DNA of 64,000 bases from Biomaibacter acetigenes (lineage in GTDB: Bacteria; Bacillota; Thermosediminibacteria; Thermosediminibacterales; Tepidanaerobacteraceae). A program made the translations under genes and the position numbers. The notes under the pieces were generated by a model. That model searched no databases. It was not told where the DNA came from and worked only from the letters and a program-made list of their open reading frames with translations. Positions 1-8,848 of the stretch are shown here, in pieces (the stretch's first letter is position 1; every line of letters starts with the position of its first letter). The stretch covers positions 1,984,001 to 2,048,000 of the forward strand of contig NZ_CP033169.1 of the NCBI RefSeq assembly GCF_003691585.1, written 5' to 3'.

Positions 1-203
1 ACATTTTTCGATATATTTATTATAACTCATCTTAATATATATTGTCAATATTTAACAATCCAATTTAAAATTACCCTTTCAATCCCTTGAAGCGTTTATC
101 CATCGAAAGCCGGATGTAGAGGTTAGATTAAATTGGATTTGCCGCACAATAGATGGTGGAAATCAGATGTCGGAGGTCAAATCACTCTGGCCTCCGACCT
201 CTG
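1..203. repeat. AT-rich spacer with GTCGGAGG inverted repeat
   Basis: No gene is seen here. Bases 169-198 hold GTCGGAGG and CCTCCGAC as an 8-bp inverted repeat with a 14-nt loop, directly downstream of the minus-strand operon ending at 204. It could form the 3' hairpin of that transcript, though no clear T-run follows on the minus strand. The words AAGCCGGA and GGATTTGCC at 105-143 recur in the spacer near 13940, so this is probably a copy of a dispersed intergenic repeat. Confidence 0.45.
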
Positions 204-440
204 TTATGTGGGCAGGTCCTTTTTATAAGTTAGCCCGATTTCGCTTCCCACATTTCCCAGCCTCTCTCTCACCTTTTTTACTTTTTCCAGGTCATACCCG
301 ATAAGATCGGATATTTCTTCATCCTTTAGGCCCAGGGCAACGGCATCCAAAAACAGATACAGGTCCACACCGTACTCTTTTTTTATCTGGTCTTCGCTTA
401 CCCCAAGTTTTCCGAAAAAACCATCCTTTGTGCCTTTCAT
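204..440 (-). CDS. Hypothetical small protein, 78 aa
   Basis: I do not recognise this family. It is a soluble, charged 78-residue protein with no signal peptide or membrane segment. Residues about 38-62 (DEEISDLIGYDLEKVKKVRERL) look like two helices in a helix-turn-helix-like spacing, as in small DNA-binding or sigma-region-4-like domains, but this is only an impression. The ATG at 440 follows GGGGTGACAGC. It begins 12 nt after the stop of the DUF421 gene and is the last gene of a three-gene minus-strand operon (1624 to 204). Confidence 0.6.
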   Translation of the reverse strand: MKGTKDGFFGKLGVSEDQIKKEYGVDLYLFLDAVALGLKDEEISDLIGYDLEKVKKVRERLGNVGSEIGLTYKKDLPT

Positions 441-452
441 GCTGTCACCCCA

Positions 453-1166
453 TCAATGCATTTTATTCCAATCGACATTAATATCTTCGTTTATCCTGTC
501 GATGCTCATGTTGCCTTCTTCATCAATCCATGCAGATTTTATTTCCGTAAGGTCTTTTATTCCCTTCTTGTTTAATTCGGTTAAAACCTTGTCAATCCCT
601 ACACCGATTTTATCGAGATTGCTCTGCACTACCTCTCCCCTATCTACCACCAGTGTGGGGAAAATGCCCTGGTTAGACCACATCCCCAGGTCCTTGGGCG
701 TTACCGACTGCATTTCTTTTTTCTTTATTATGCTGAGCTTACCGTTGGGCTCAATGGTAGCCTCCTCTATTTCGTTGATGTTAGCGATATTTTTTTCCCT
801 GAGAAGTATTAGCAAATCAGCCATGGTAATGCGCTCTTTTTTCATGTTCCGGATTATGACCTCTCCATCCCGCACCAGCACGGTAGATGTACCCTGTAAT
901 AAGTTTTCTATCTTACGGTTTTTTGTGATTATCACCGAAAGCCCGTAATTGAGTATAGACATGACTACGACCGGAATGATACCATATGTCAGTTTTATTT
1001 TGTCATCTTCCAGAGGTATGGCAATGGCTGAACCCATGATGATTATTACAATAAGGTCAAAAGGCGAAAGCTGTGCAATGGTCCTTTTGCCCATAAAACG
1101 GACCAGCACTAGACTGACCGCAAAAAGTATAATAGACCTGTAAGTCAACATGAGGATTTCTCTCAT
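453..1166 (-). CDS. DUF421 (YetF/YcaP-family) membrane protein
   Basis: A 237-residue protein matching the DUF421 family by its N-terminal layout. It has a membrane segment, then the conserved-looking VRFMGKRTIAQLSPFDLIV, then IIIMGSAIAIPL, a third hydrophobic segment around residues 62-80, and a cytosolic beta-rich domain beginning near GTSTVLVRDGEV. Bacillus members (YetF, YrbG) are membrane proteins of unclear role, some linked to spore or cell-envelope physiology. The C-terminal 70 residues after about 165 look like the extra domain of the long forms. It starts at ATG 1166 behind TTAGGGG, 20 nt after the stop of the upstream unknown gene, and is followed by the 78-aa gene. Confidence 0.85.
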   Translation of the reverse strand: MREILMLTYRSIILFAVSLVLVRFMGKRTIAQLSPFDLIVIIIMGSAIAIPLEDDKIKLTYGIIPVVVMSILNYGLSVIITKNRKIENLLQGTSTVLVRDGEVIIRNMKKERITMADLLILLREKNIANINEIEEATIEPNGKLSIIKKKEMQSVTPKDLGMWSNQGIFPTLVVDRGEVVQSNLDKIGVGIDKVLTELNKKGIKDLTEIKSAWIDEEGNMSIDRINEDINVDWNKMH

Positions 1167-1186
1167 AGTAAAACCCCTAATATTTT

Positions 1187-1624
1187 TTAATATGTAAAAA
1201 TGTTAATTGAACGTATTTTTTCTTCAAAAAAATTAAACTTATTTGCCATATCATCCAAACTATTTATCAGCATTATTCCATTTTCAGCCTCGGCCAGATC
1301 TTGAGTTGCTTTTAGCATGGATTTTTGTATGCCCTTTGCCAGCAGTATCTGGGTATCATATATTTTTCTGCGCAATTTTCTAAGTAATTTTTCTACTGCT
1401 TTCATATTATTATCCTTAATTGAAGTTAATATTAGCTGGCCCGCCAGTTGAATTTCCTCCATATTTTTATTTATTTCCACCAGACTCGAAGACTTCATCA
1501 GCGCCTGTTGAAGTTCATCATCCATTTCTTTTTTTATATTCTTAATGGAAGTTGTCATTCTATCAATTTCTTCTTTTAATCCAAGCATAACACCACCGGC
1601 TCTGGATATGCCTAAATTTTCCAT
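1187..1624 (-). CDS. Hypothetical coiled-coil protein
   Basis: No family recognised. About 145 residues, almost entirely helical with heptad-like leucine and isoleucine spacing (GLKEEIDRMTTSIKNIKKEM onward), no signal peptide and no membrane span. It could be a cytosolic coiled-coil adaptor. The start is set at ATG 1624 because GAGGGAGG lies 8 nt upstream of it; an in-frame ATG at 1642 has that ribosome binding site inside its own coding sequence and is less likely. It is first in the operon with the DUF421 gene. Its upstream region overlaps the divergent promoter of the carboxypeptidase gene. Confidence 0.6.
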   Translation of the reverse strand: MENLGISRAGGVMLGLKEEIDRMTTSIKNIKKEMDDELQQALMKSSSLVEINKNMEEIQLAGQLILTSIKDNNMKAVEKLLRKLRRKIYDTQILLAKGIQKSMLKATQDLAEAENGIMLINSLDDMANKFNFFEEKIRSINIFTY

Positions 1625-1709
1625 TATAGCGGCCTCCCTCATTTTTCTTTTATTTATTTTTAAGGATTAAAGTAATTTTTATTCACCGATTTTACATGCC
1701 CAATTCAAC

Positions 1710-1738
1710 TTGGCACAATGGGTAATTTTTGCTATACT
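1710..1738 (+). promoter_or_regulatory. Sigma-A promoter of the D,D-carboxypeptidase gene
   Basis: TTGGCA at 1710-1715, a 17-bp spacer, and TATACT at 1733-1738. Transcription should start near 1745, about 28 nt before the ATG at 1773, which has AGGAGAT at 1761. Confidence 0.75.
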
Positions 1739-1772
1739 AATAAATATAATACCGCTACATAGGAGATGACAA

Positions 1773-3014
1773 ATGAAAAGGATAGTATGTTTTTTCATTG
1801 TTTTATTTTTTGTATTGGGCCAATTAATGGCTGATGCAGCGGCAGACCCTGTCTCGCTGGCAACTCCTGGCTCTCCCCCATCCATAACGGGTGAAACCGG
1901 CGTCTTGATAGATGTAAAAACCGGAAAAGTCCTTTACGATAAAAATGCTCATGACCGCATGGAACCTGCCAGTACCACCAAAATCATGACCGCTATTCTG
2001 GCGCTAGAAAAGGGAAAGCTGACCGACATTGTGGTCACCGGAAAGGAACCTCCCCGGGTTGATGGCACCAGGATTTACCTGGAGGAGGGCGAAAAATTGA
2101 CCCTGGAGCAAATGCTCTATGCCATGCTATTAAACTCCGCCAATGATGCAGCCGTCGCTATAGCTGAACATATCGGGGGAGATGTGCCTTCTTTTGTAAA
2201 AATGATGAATGAAAAAGCAAGGGAAATCGGCGCCAAAGACACCACCTTCGTAAATCCCAACGGCTTGCCGGTCGAAGGCCATTTGACAACAGCCTACGAC
2301 CTTGCCCTTATGGCTAGATATGCTCTTTTAAACCTCCCTGAATTTAGAAAGATAGTTTCTACGAAGACTTCCAATATCCCGTGGCAGGGCAAAGAGTGGG
2401 ACCGCAGGCTTATCAATTTGAATAAGCTACTTTGGAATTATGACGGAGCCGATGGTGTAAAAACCGGATATACCCATTCAGCAGGTCAAACTCTAGTTGC
2501 CTCCGCTACGAAAGATGGATGGCAGCTCATTGCAGTGGTCTTAAAATCCCAGGGGCGAAACATATGGCGGGACGCCGAATCCTTATTGGATTATGGTTTC
2601 AACAATTTTAAACCGATAACTGTAATTGAAAAGGGCAGGGTTATAACTTCAGAAAAGGTTAAATACGGAGACATCGTGGAGCTGGAAACATCCGCAGGTT
2701 TTTCTACCGTAATACCCAGAGGAACAAATCCCCTGACTACAAAAACGGTCATAAAACCCGGCATTACCGCCCCCATTAAAAAAGGAGATGTTCTGGGAGA
2801 ACTTGAAATCTTTGAGAACGGGCAAATAATAGGGAATATTCCCCTGGTGGCCAGAGAAGACATCCCCAGAAAGATATATACCAATTGGTGGTTCTGGCCC
2901 GGAGTTATATCCCTGGCATTTTATGCTCCATTCAGAATAATGGTGGGGGTAAGGCGGTATAAAAGATATAAAAACCACACGCGTTATATATCTTATGTGA
3001 AAAAATACAGATAG
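1773..3014 (+). CDS. D-alanyl-D-alanine carboxypeptidase (class C low-molecular-weight PBP, DacF/DacB type)
   Basis: A 413-residue serine carboxypeptidase that trims the terminal D-Ala from peptidoglycan pentapeptides outside the membrane. All three active-site motifs are present: SxxK as STTK (Ser67, Lys70), SxN as SAN (122-124), and KTG (230-232). An N-terminal hydrophobic signal covers residues 4-20, and a C-terminal segment near WWFWPGVISLAFYAPF followed by basic residues is a membrane anchor. The region between about 270 and 365 fits the PBP5 C-terminal beta domain. The ATG at 1773 has AGGAGAT at 1761. It is the only large plus-strand gene in this part and has its own promoter and terminator. 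In Bacillus relatives include the vegetative DacA and sporulation DacF and DacB; the sequence alone does not say which. Confidence 0.92.
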   Translation: MKRIVCFFIVLFFVLGQLMADAAADPVSLATPGSPPSITGETGVLIDVKTGKVLYDKNAHDRMEPASTTKIMTAILALEKGKLTDIVVTGKEPPRVDGTRIYLEEGEKLTLEQMLYAMLLNSANDAAVAIAEHIGGDVPSFVKMMNEKAREIGAKDTTFVNPNGLPVEGHLTTAYDLALMARYALLNLPEFRKIVSTKTSNIPWQGKEWDRRLINLNKLLWNYDGADGVKTGYTHSAGQTLVASATKDGWQLIAVVLKSQGRNIWRDAESLLDYGFNNFKPITVIEKGRVITSEKVKYGDIVELETSAGFSTVIPRGTNPLTTKTVIKPGITAPIKKGDVLGELEIFENGQIIGNIPLVAREDIPRKIYTNWWFWPGVISLAFYAPFRIMVGVRRYKRYKNHTRYISYVKKYR

Positions 3015-3043
3015 AACGCCACTTTGTGTTAGTAAAGCGTATG

Positions 3044-3070
3044 AAAAAAAGGGCTTTTAGCCCTTTTTTT
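3044..3070. terminator. Bidirectional intrinsic terminator
   Basis: A-rich tract, GGGCTTTTAGCCC hairpin at 3051-3063, then seven T. It serves the carboxypeptidase gene on the plus strand and, read on the minus strand, the G5/3D gene, whose stop codon (3069-3071) overlaps it. Confidence 0.85.
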
Positions 3071-4031
3071 ATTTCAAAACATATACGGTGACCCAACGCT
3101 TTCCAAAACGGTTAGCTTCTGCACGGGAATCCATAAAAAGATCGATTCTTTCACCCTGTATGGCACCCCCTGTATCCTCGGCCCGGGCAAATCCATAGCC
3201 GTCGATATACAGCCTTGAACCAAGCGGTATAACATCCGGATCCACTGCCGCCACTCCGACTCTGGGCCTGGTATCCATGGCCGTAAGATTTCCCGTGTGT
3301 GTATAGGCCGTGGCCAGCATCCTGAGTTTTTTTGTATAGGCAAAATCCACATCGCCACGGGAAGCTACCTGCATAGAACCGGTAAGCACAATCTGGGGCT
3401 TGGCCGGTTTTATAACGGTGCTGGTGGTATTTTTCGAAACGACCTTTCCATTTTCAATGGTAAGTGTGGTGACTATTTTCTCCTGGCCGTTTTCGCCATG
3501 CTGTAATACCTTTCTCTGCCCTATGGGAAGATCGGGGTCTTTTCTGGACACGGTCTCAAAAGCTATTGTTTTGATTTCCTCAATGATTTTTTGATTTACC
3601 CTTGTGACAACTACCTGTACCGGCTCATTGATGTATGTATTGAGCTGCGGTTCCACTTTATCTTTTTCTCCAATAGAAATACTCGCTTTTGCCAGCACAT
3701 TTGCCACCGTATCCGGTTGGGTTTTTACCATATGTTCTTTGCCATCTGAGAGGATTTTTACTGCAAAGGCCCTTTTTATCCGGATACTCATTCCATCTTT
3801 TAGTCTTTCGTCAATTCCGGGTGTAATTACATCTTCCGGCGCTACTTTTATATCCTTCTCTGCCAGTGCTTCACCGACGGTGCCGGCAAAGGTGGATACA
3901 TTAAGCGTTTTTCCATCTGCCTCGATGGTTATGTTTTTTTCAAGGTAAAAATAACTTCCGACGGCCCCGGCAAGCACCAGAAGAAAAATTACCATACCGG
4001 TAATTGCCCGGCGGGTCTTCAATGAAGTCAC
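3069..4031 (-). CDS. yabE: YabE-like cell-wall protein: DUF348 repeats, G5 domain and 3D domain
   Basis: A 320-residue exported protein. Residues 10-30 form a signal or anchor segment (GMVIFLLVLAGAVGSYFYLE). Two ubiquitin-like DUF348 repeats follow (each with a VGEALAEKDIKV or VANVLAKASISI pattern), then a G5 domain (about 140-215, QKIIEEIKTIAFET), and a C-terminal 3D domain whose three aspartates can be seen in TAMDTRPR, AVDPDVIPLG and EDTGGAIQG. Families with this order (YabE, Rpf2) are peptidoglycan-cleaving or spore-resuscitation proteins, with the 3D domain acting like a lytic transglycosylase (MltA-type). The ATG at 4031 follows AAAGGGGGAATACTGTG. It has its own strong promoter at 4158-4186. 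Confidence 0.9.
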   Translation of the reverse strand: MTSLKTRRAITGMVIFLLVLAGAVGSYFYLEKNITIEADGKTLNVSTFAGTVGEALAEKDIKVAPEDVITPGIDERLKDGMSIRIKRAFAVKILSDGKEHMVKTQPDTVANVLAKASISIGEKDKVEPQLNTYINEPVQVVVTRVNQKIIEEIKTIAFETVSRKDPDLPIGQRKVLQHGENGQEKIVTTLTIENGKVVSKNTTSTVIKPAKPQIVLTGSMQVASRGDVDFAYTKKLRMLATAYTHTGNLTAMDTRPRVGVAAVDPDVIPLGSRLYIDGYGFARAEDTGGAIQGERIDLFMDSRAEANRFGKRWVTVYVLK

Positions 4032-4157
4032 AGTATTCCCCCTTTGAAAGGATATATTATTTATTCGACATAATATCGAAATGTCCTTTTTTAATTATAT
4101 TTCTTTATTTATATTCTATTCACTGTTTTAGTAAAAACGTCCTTAAATATATCTCTA

Positions 4158-4186
4158 TTTATATCAGTTTTTTATAATTTTGTCAA
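4158..4186 (-). promoter_or_regulatory. Sigma-A promoter of the YabE-like gene
   Basis: On the minus strand TTGACA (4186-4181), a 17-bp spacer, and TATAAA (4163-4158). The leader to the ATG at 4031 is about 120 nt and AT-rich. No riboswitch-like conserved sequence was recognised in it. Confidence 0.75.
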
Positions 4187-4204
4187 ATCCGTATCAAAAA
4201 GGCC

Positions 4205-5560
4205 TTATAATCTGATGTCTTTCCAGCGGCCCTGCCGGAATCTTAAAACCATTAACAAAGCTTCTAAAAAAAACTGTATGACCGTCGCCAGCCAGACAAA
4301 GGCTAGCCCTTTTTTCAGGATAAATACCATGATAAAAATCAGGGGAAGTCTTATCAACCAGGTGCTAATTAGGCTAATAAGAAAGGTGCCTTTTGTGTCC
4401 CCAGCTCCCTTTAATGCGCCGGATAAAGTCATGGAAATGGCTATAGTGGGCTGCTCAAAGGCGCCAACTCTTATGCATACAGCCGCAAGATCTCTCACTT
4501 CCGGAATGCTTGTAAAAAAGCCTATCAGCCAGCCTGGCGCCGCAAGAAAAAGGATTCCTACAGCCCCCATCAATAAAAGTGCAAGTTTCATGGACTCCCA
4601 CCCACTGTCTTCGGCAAGGTCTTTTCTTTAGATCCCAGATTCTGACCCACAAGAGTAGAAGCCGCTATCGAAAAACCATACCCCGGCATAAAGGACATGG
4701 ACTCAGCGCTAACCGCCACCTGGTTTGCCGCAAAAGCTACTGTGCCCAGGTTGGCTATCCACATGGATGAGATGAGCCTGCTGCCGCTGTAGGAAAATTC
4801 TTCAAGAGAGGCAGGAAGGCTTAAATCTACAAGCTGCCATAAAAGGCGCGGGTCAATTTTCATGATCTCCTTAAACTTTAGTTTTATTTCCTTCTTTGCC
4901 AGGGTAACATAACCTATGGTAACGGCTGCACCGCAAATCTGAGCAATACTTGTGGCCACTGCTGCACCACTAACCTCCAAGCGGGGAAAGCCAAAGTGTC
5001 CAAAAATCAGCACATAATCTCCCAAAATATTTAAAGAGTTACCCAGCAGTGCTGATATCATGGGAAGCCTGGTGTTGCCCGCACCTCTTAATGCAGAATT
5101 TAAAACCAGTGTTGGGACCATAAAAACAATTCCTACTGATACTATTCTCATATAATCCGTCCCCAGGATTATAACCCGGGGGTCTTTCATGACCAGAGAA
5201 AAGAAAAAACCTGCACCCAAAAAATTCAAAATCCCAAGAAAAAGTCCTATCACGCAGGCTATCAAGAAAGATTGCGCCGCCACATGATCCACCTTTTCAG
5301 GCTCTCCTGCCCCTGTAAAACGGGCTACCATGGCTGCTGTCCCAACACCTAAAGCAGCAAATACAAAAGTAACGGTATAAGCTAACTGGCTTCCAAGGCC
5401 TACTGCACTTAAGGCTTCCGCACTCAGCCTTCCAACCATGGCAGTATCAAAAATCCATACTGCAGTACTAAGCACCATCTCAAGAATGGCAGGCCATGCC
5501 AGATTGAAGATACCCTTTTTTTAAAAACGCCGAATCATATTTTTTCTCCATATTGTCCAT
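4205..5560 (-). CDS. MATE-family multidrug efflux transporter, broken by two homopolymer frameshifts
   Basis: A MATE (NorM/DinF-type) exporter of about 450 residues that would couple drug or cation export to an ion gradient. The sequence is split into three frames. The start at ATG 5560 (GAGGT upstream) gives MDNMEKKYDSAFLKK; the main frame resumes as GIFNLAWPAILEM if the T7 run at 5516-5522 were six. It runs through FDTAMVGRL and ends at 4588. Removing a one-base shortage in the A-runs near 4622-4629 restores SKEKDLAEDSGWESMKLA and the C-terminal half to 4205. Repeated hydrophobic segments give about 12 membrane spans. Intact promoter, ribosome binding site and coding on both sides of each break argue for sequencing errors over a decayed gene. 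Confidence 0.85.
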
Positions 5561-5598
5561 GGATTACCTCACAGTTTCAAATTTCAGCCCGTTTGAAT

Positions 5599-5627
5599 AT
5601 TATACTTTATATTTTGTCTTTTGCCAA
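5599..5627 (-). promoter_or_regulatory. Sigma-A promoter of the MATE gene
   Basis: Minus strand TTGGCA (5627-5622), 17-bp spacer, TATAAT (5604-5599). It supports the upstream start at 5560. Confidence 0.75.
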
Positions 5628-5688
5628 CATGGCCTAACGTTGTTCATATATACCAGTCCTTCGGTTCCAATAATCCCTTTCAGATAAA

Positions 5689-5719
5689 AAAAAGACCTTT
5701 GTAGTAAAAGGTCTTTTTT
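5689..5719. terminator. Intrinsic terminator of the lysine aminotransferase gene
   Basis: AAAAGACCTTT, a short loop and AAAAGGTCTTTTTT. On the minus strand the hairpin is followed by a T-run; the structure is nearly symmetrical and could work in both directions. Confidence 0.8.
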
Positions 5720-5776
5720 AAAACATATACCTTTTAAAAACCTGTTTGCTTAAAGAATACGGCCTGGTTTTCTAGC

Positions 5777-7105
5777 CTACATGCTCATTTTCTTAAGGGC
5801 TGCCCTCATCCTTTCATATCCGTCATTCAAGTCTTCTTCGGATACCGTAAGTATTGGCCTGAAGCGGATGCTGTGAGTGCCGGACGGCAGCACCAGCATC
5901 TTTTCCTCGTAACAGGTCTGGCGGAATTTATCCCTCAGGGCCGGGTTGGGTAGGCTGAATGCCGCCATCAAACCTTTATACCGCACATTGCTTATCAGTT
6001 CCGGAAATTCTCTTTCCAGTGCATGTAAATGGTCATGCAGAACTTTAGAAACTTTATTTACATGATCTAACACCTTATCTTCTTTTATTATCTCCAATAT
6101 CCTTGTGGAGCGCACCATGTCACAGAGGTTGCCTCCCCAGGTGGAGTTTATGCGGCTGCTCTCCACAAAACAGTTGTTTTCGACTTCATCTACCCTGCTA
6201 CCCGCCAGGATACCGCAGACCTGGGCTTTTTTGCCGAAGGCGAAGATGTCGGGTTTAACTCCATAGTGCTGCCATGCCCACATCTTGCCGGTGATGCCCA
6301 TACCGCACTGAACTTCATCGAAGATCAGCATGATGTCGTTTTCATCACATATATTTCTGAGCTGCTGGAAGAACTCCGGCCTGAAGTGGTTATCCCCGCC
6401 TTCGCCCTGAATGGTTTCAATAATTATGGCGCAAATGTCATCGGGATTCTCCTTTATAGCAGCCTTTATCTGGCTCAGCGATTCTTCCTCGGCTTTTTTA
6501 ATTTCTTCAAAGTGCTCTTCCAGAGGCCATATAATTTTGGGATTTAAAACCCTGGGCCAATCGTTGAATTTTGTAAAGTACATGTATTTTCTCGGGTCTG
6601 CTGTATTGGTGAGGGAAAGTGTATATCCGCTGCGACCGTGGAAGGCTTCTTTAAAGTGAATTACCTTTGTGCCCTTTTCAGCACTTTCTTTATATCCTTT
6701 GACAATGTTTTTACGGACCTTCCAGTCCATTGCAACTTTTAGGGCGTTTTCCACTGCCAGAGTTCCGTAGTCTATCAAGAACAAATGCTTAAAACCTTCG
6801 GGAGCAGCCACTTCCATAAAGGTTTTTACGAAATCGGCCATTTCGACGGTGTAAATATCGGAGTTTGCCACCTTGTTTACCGCTGCTCTGAAAACCCTTT
6901 CTTTGAATTCGTCATTGGCAAGTTTGGGATGGTTTAAGCCCAGCGGAGATGAAGCAAAAAATGTATAAAAATCCAGCCAATCGGTGTTATCCCGGGCGTC
7001 GATAATGTGGCTTCCAAAGGATTTTTCCAGGTCTATCACTATGGGGAAGCCATCTACCAGAATATAGTTTTCCAGTGTTGAAAGAACTTCCTGTGGTTTA
7101 ACCAT
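5777..7105 (-). CDS. lat: L-lysine 6-transaminase
   Basis: A 442-residue class-III PLP aminotransferase that should move the epsilon-amino group of lysine to 2-oxoglutarate, giving aminoadipate semialdehyde (spontaneously piperideine-6-carboxylate) and glutamate. Family marks include DNTDWLDFYTFFASSPLG near the N-terminus, FKEAFHGRSGYTLSLTNT, the cofactor aspartate in LIFDEVQCGMG, and the PLP lysine in FGKKAQVCG, a motif that separates lysine 6-aminotransferases from ornithine or acetylornithine enzymes. The start is ATG 7105 with AAGGAGGA at 7111-7118; an upstream extension to 7198 in the same frame lacks a ribosome binding site. It is monocistronic, faces rocD across a 359-bp spacer, and has a sigma-54 promoter, so it is probably induced by an enhancer-binding activator for amino-acid catabolism. 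Confidence 0.9.
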   Translation of the reverse strand: MVKPQEVLSTLENYILVDGFPIVIDLEKSFGSHIIDARDNTDWLDFYTFFASSPLGLNHPKLANDEFKERVFRAAVNKVANSDIYTVEMADFVKTFMEVAAPEGFKHLFLIDYGTLAVENALKVAMDWKVRKNIVKGYKESAEKGTKVIHFKEAFHGRSGYTLSLTNTADPRKYMYFTKFNDWPRVLNPKIIWPLEEHFEEIKKAEEESLSQIKAAIKENPDDICAIIIETIQGEGGDNHFRPEFFQQLRNICDENDIMLIFDEVQCGMGITGKMWAWQHYGVKPDIFAFGKKAQVCGILAGSRVDEVENNCFVESSRINSTWGGNLCDMVRSTRILEIIKEDKVLDHVNKVSKVLHDHLHALEREFPELISNVRYKGLMAAFSLPNPALRDKFRQTCYEEKMLVLPSGTHSIRFRPILTVSEEDLNDGYERMRAALKKMSM

Positions 7106-7222
7106 AAAAATCCTCCTTCGCAAATATGATTTTATTGAACACGCAAACCCAACCTTATTTCTTAAACTACCTCCTTTCAAGCTGCTATGGTGTTTCACAA
7201 TTTTATGACATGTTTATTCTTT

Positions 7223-7238
7223 TGCAATTTTTGTGCCA
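7223..7238 (-). promoter_or_regulatory. Sigma-54 (-24/-12) promoter of lat
   Basis: On the minus strand TGGCAC-AAAAA-TTGCA. The GG (7237-7236) and GC (7225-7224) elements are separated by exactly 10 nt, the diagnostic geometry of RpoN promoters. Transcription would start near 7212, about 107 nt before the lat ATG. No competing sigma-A promoter was seen there. Confidence 0.85.
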
Positions 7239-7285
7239 CTTAGATACTGGCTATTTTATTATATTTACGCATAAAATTGCCGATA

Positions 7286-7298
7286 ATATTGCGAATAT
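7286..7298. promoter_or_regulatory. Possible upstream activator site (ATATT-GCG-AATAT)
   Basis: A 5-bp perfect inverted repeat around GCG, centred about 80 nt upstream of the predicted lat transcription start. That is within the range of enhancer-binding-protein sites. The rest of the 7106-7464 spacer is AT-rich with no gene. The assignment is speculative because short AT palindromes are frequent by chance. Confidence 0.25.
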
Positions 7299-7392
7299 CC
7301 GCTCATTTTTCGGCGACTTAATTCTATATTTACATTTAATCCGGTATTATATAAAATTATATTGAAGACTTTTAAAAATAGTATTATGTATA

Positions 7393-7421
7393 TTGACATT
7401 TTATTTCATGGGATGTATTAT
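7393..7421 (+). promoter_or_regulatory. Sigma-A promoter of rocD
   Basis: TTGACA at 7393-7398, 17-bp spacer, TATTAT at 7416-7421. The start would be near 7428, 37 nt before the rocD ATG. Confidence 0.8.
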
Positions 7422-7464
7422 TATTCATAAATATGTATAATTATAAATTTAAGGGGGTTATCCC

Positions 7465-8655
7465 ATGTCAAAAAATCAAGAACTCATCAATCTCACGGAA
7501 AAGTATAGCGCTCATAACTATCATCCTTTGCCCATAGTCATTTCAAAGGCAGAAGGTGTGTGGGTGGAAGATCCCGACGGCAACAAGTACATGGATATGC
7601 TCAGCGCTTACTCCGCTGTAAATCAGGGCCACAGACACCCCAAAATAATTTCCGCCTTAAAGGAGCAAGCAGACAGGGTGACTTTGACTTCCAGAGCTTT
7701 TCACAATGATAAGTTAGGTCCGTGGTGCAAAAAAGTGTGTGATATCACCGGTAAAAACATGGTGCTGCCCATGAACACCGGGGCCGAAGCTGTTGAAACA
7801 GCCATTAAAGCCGCCAGGCGCTGGGCCTATGATGTGAAAAAGGTCCCCGACGGCCAGGCCGAAATAATAGTTTGTGCAGGTAATTTCCATGGCAGGACCA
7901 CTACCATCATCTCTTTTTCTTCCGATGAAGACTATAAACGAGGATTTGGTCCTTTTACCCCCGGATTTAAAATCATTCCCTATGGTGACATAGAAGCGTT
8001 AAAATCAGCCATTACAACAAATACCGCGGCTTTTCTGGTAGAACCTATTCAGGGCGAAGGTGGTATTAAGATCCCCAAAGAAGGATTCTTGAAAGAAGCC
8101 TATGAATTTTGCAAGAGCAACAAGGTCCTTTTTATGGCTGATGAAATACAGACAGGCCTGGGAAGGACGGGAAAACTTTTCGCCTGCGACTGGGAAAACG
8201 TGGTGCCCGATGTATATATTTTGGGAAAAGCCCTGGGAGGTGGAGTTGTTCCCATCTCGGCAGTGGTGGCGGATGCGGAAATCCTGGGAGTGTTTGAACC
8301 CGGTTCCCACGGCTCTACATTTGGAGGGAATCCTCTGGCCTGTGCATGTTCCATCGCGGCCCTGGAAGTTATTGAGGAAGAAGACCTTGTTCAAAAATCT
8401 CTGAGGATGGGCGAGTATTTTATGAGCAAACTGAAGGAGATCAAAAACCCATTAATCAAAGAGATAAGGGGCAAGGGCCTCCTTATAGGAATAGAGATGG
8501 ACAAAGTTGTAAGGCCCTATTGCGAAAAACTCATGGAACTGGGATTACTCTGTAAGGATACCCATGAAAACGTCATACGCTTTGCTCCGCCTCTTATCAT
8601 AAAAAAAGAGGAAATTGACTGGGCCATGGAAAAAATAAAGGCTGTGCTGGGATAA
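7465..8655 (+). CDS. rocD: Ornithine aminotransferase
   Basis: A 396-residue PLP enzyme converting ornithine and 2-oxoglutarate to glutamate-5-semialdehyde and glutamate in arginine/ornithine breakdown. The N-terminal region ([19 protein letters not shown]) is typical of RocD, as is [18 protein letters not shown]. The cofactor-contacting aspartate is in [14 protein letters not shown] and the Schiff-base lysine in [24 protein letters not shown] binds the phosphate. The ATG at 7465 follows AAGGGGGTTATCCC. It has its own promoter and terminator and is divergent from lat, so the pair forms a small basic-amino-acid catabolic locus under two different sigma factors. Acetylornithine aminotransferase is the main alternative, but the N-terminus favours RocD. 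Confidence 0.92.
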   Translation: MSKNQELINLTEKYSAHNYHPLPIVISKAEGVWVEDPDGNKYMDMLSAYSAVNQGHRHPKIISALKEQADRVTLTSRAFHNDKLGPWCKKVCDITGKNMVLPMNTGAEAVETAIKAARRWAYDVKKVPDGQAEIIVCAGNFHGRTTTIISFSSDEDYKRGFGPFTPGFKIIPYGDIEALKSAITTNTAAFLVEPIQGEGGIKIPKEGFLKEAYEFCKSNKVLFMADEIQTGLGRTGKLFACDWENVVPDVYILGKALGGGVVPISAVVADAEILGVFEPGSHGSTFGGNPLACACSIAALEVIEEEDLVQKSLRMGEYFMSKLKEIKNPLIKEIRGKGLLIGIEMDKVVRPYCEKLMELGLLCKDTHENVIRFAPPLIIKKEEIDWAMEKIKAVLG

Positions 8656-8673
8656 AAGTATAGTAAACAATAC

Positions 8674-8713
8674 AGGCTGTTGATTATATTAAATCAACAG
8701 CCTCACTTTTTTT
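8674..8713 (+). terminator. Intrinsic terminator of rocD
   Basis: AGGCTGTTGAT (8674-8684) pairs with ATCAACAGCCT (8693-8703), an 11-bp perfect stem, followed after CAC by a T-run at 8706-8713. Confidence 0.9.
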
Positions 8714-8722
8714 GCGTAAAGC

Positions 8723-8817
8723 TGGCGGGAGTATGTGGGAATTGAACCCACCCCGGAGGTTTTGCCCCCGATGCCGGTTTTGAAGACCGGAAGGCCCACC
8801 AGGACCTATCTACCCCC
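8723..8817 (-). tRNA. selC: tRNA-Sec (anticodon TCA)
   Basis: A 95-nt selenocysteine tRNA on the minus strand. The anticodon stem-loop is CCGGT-CTTCAAA-ACCGG with anticodon TCA, read against UGA. It has the long acceptor helix of this tRNA (5' GGGGGTAG with 3' ATACTCCC and G73), a long D stem (GGTCC-TGGT-GGGCC), an extra-long variable arm (GGGGG/CCTCC) and a T arm GTGGG-TTCAATT-CCCAC. The 3' CCA is encoded at 8725-8723. It lies 31 nt downstream of selB and is probably co-transcribed with selDAB. Confidence 0.96.
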
Positions 8818-8848
8818 ACGGATATTTTATCAGATTTTTAACCTTTTA

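Noticed and set aside
1679-1885. Minus-strand frame overlapping the carboxypeptidase start
   Set aside because: It covers the divergent promoter and the signal peptide of a certain gene and has no ribosome binding site.
4031-4157. Possible ydaO/c-di-AMP riboswitch before the YabE-like gene
   Set aside because: The leader is only about 120 nt, AT-rich and shows none of the conserved riboswitch cores.
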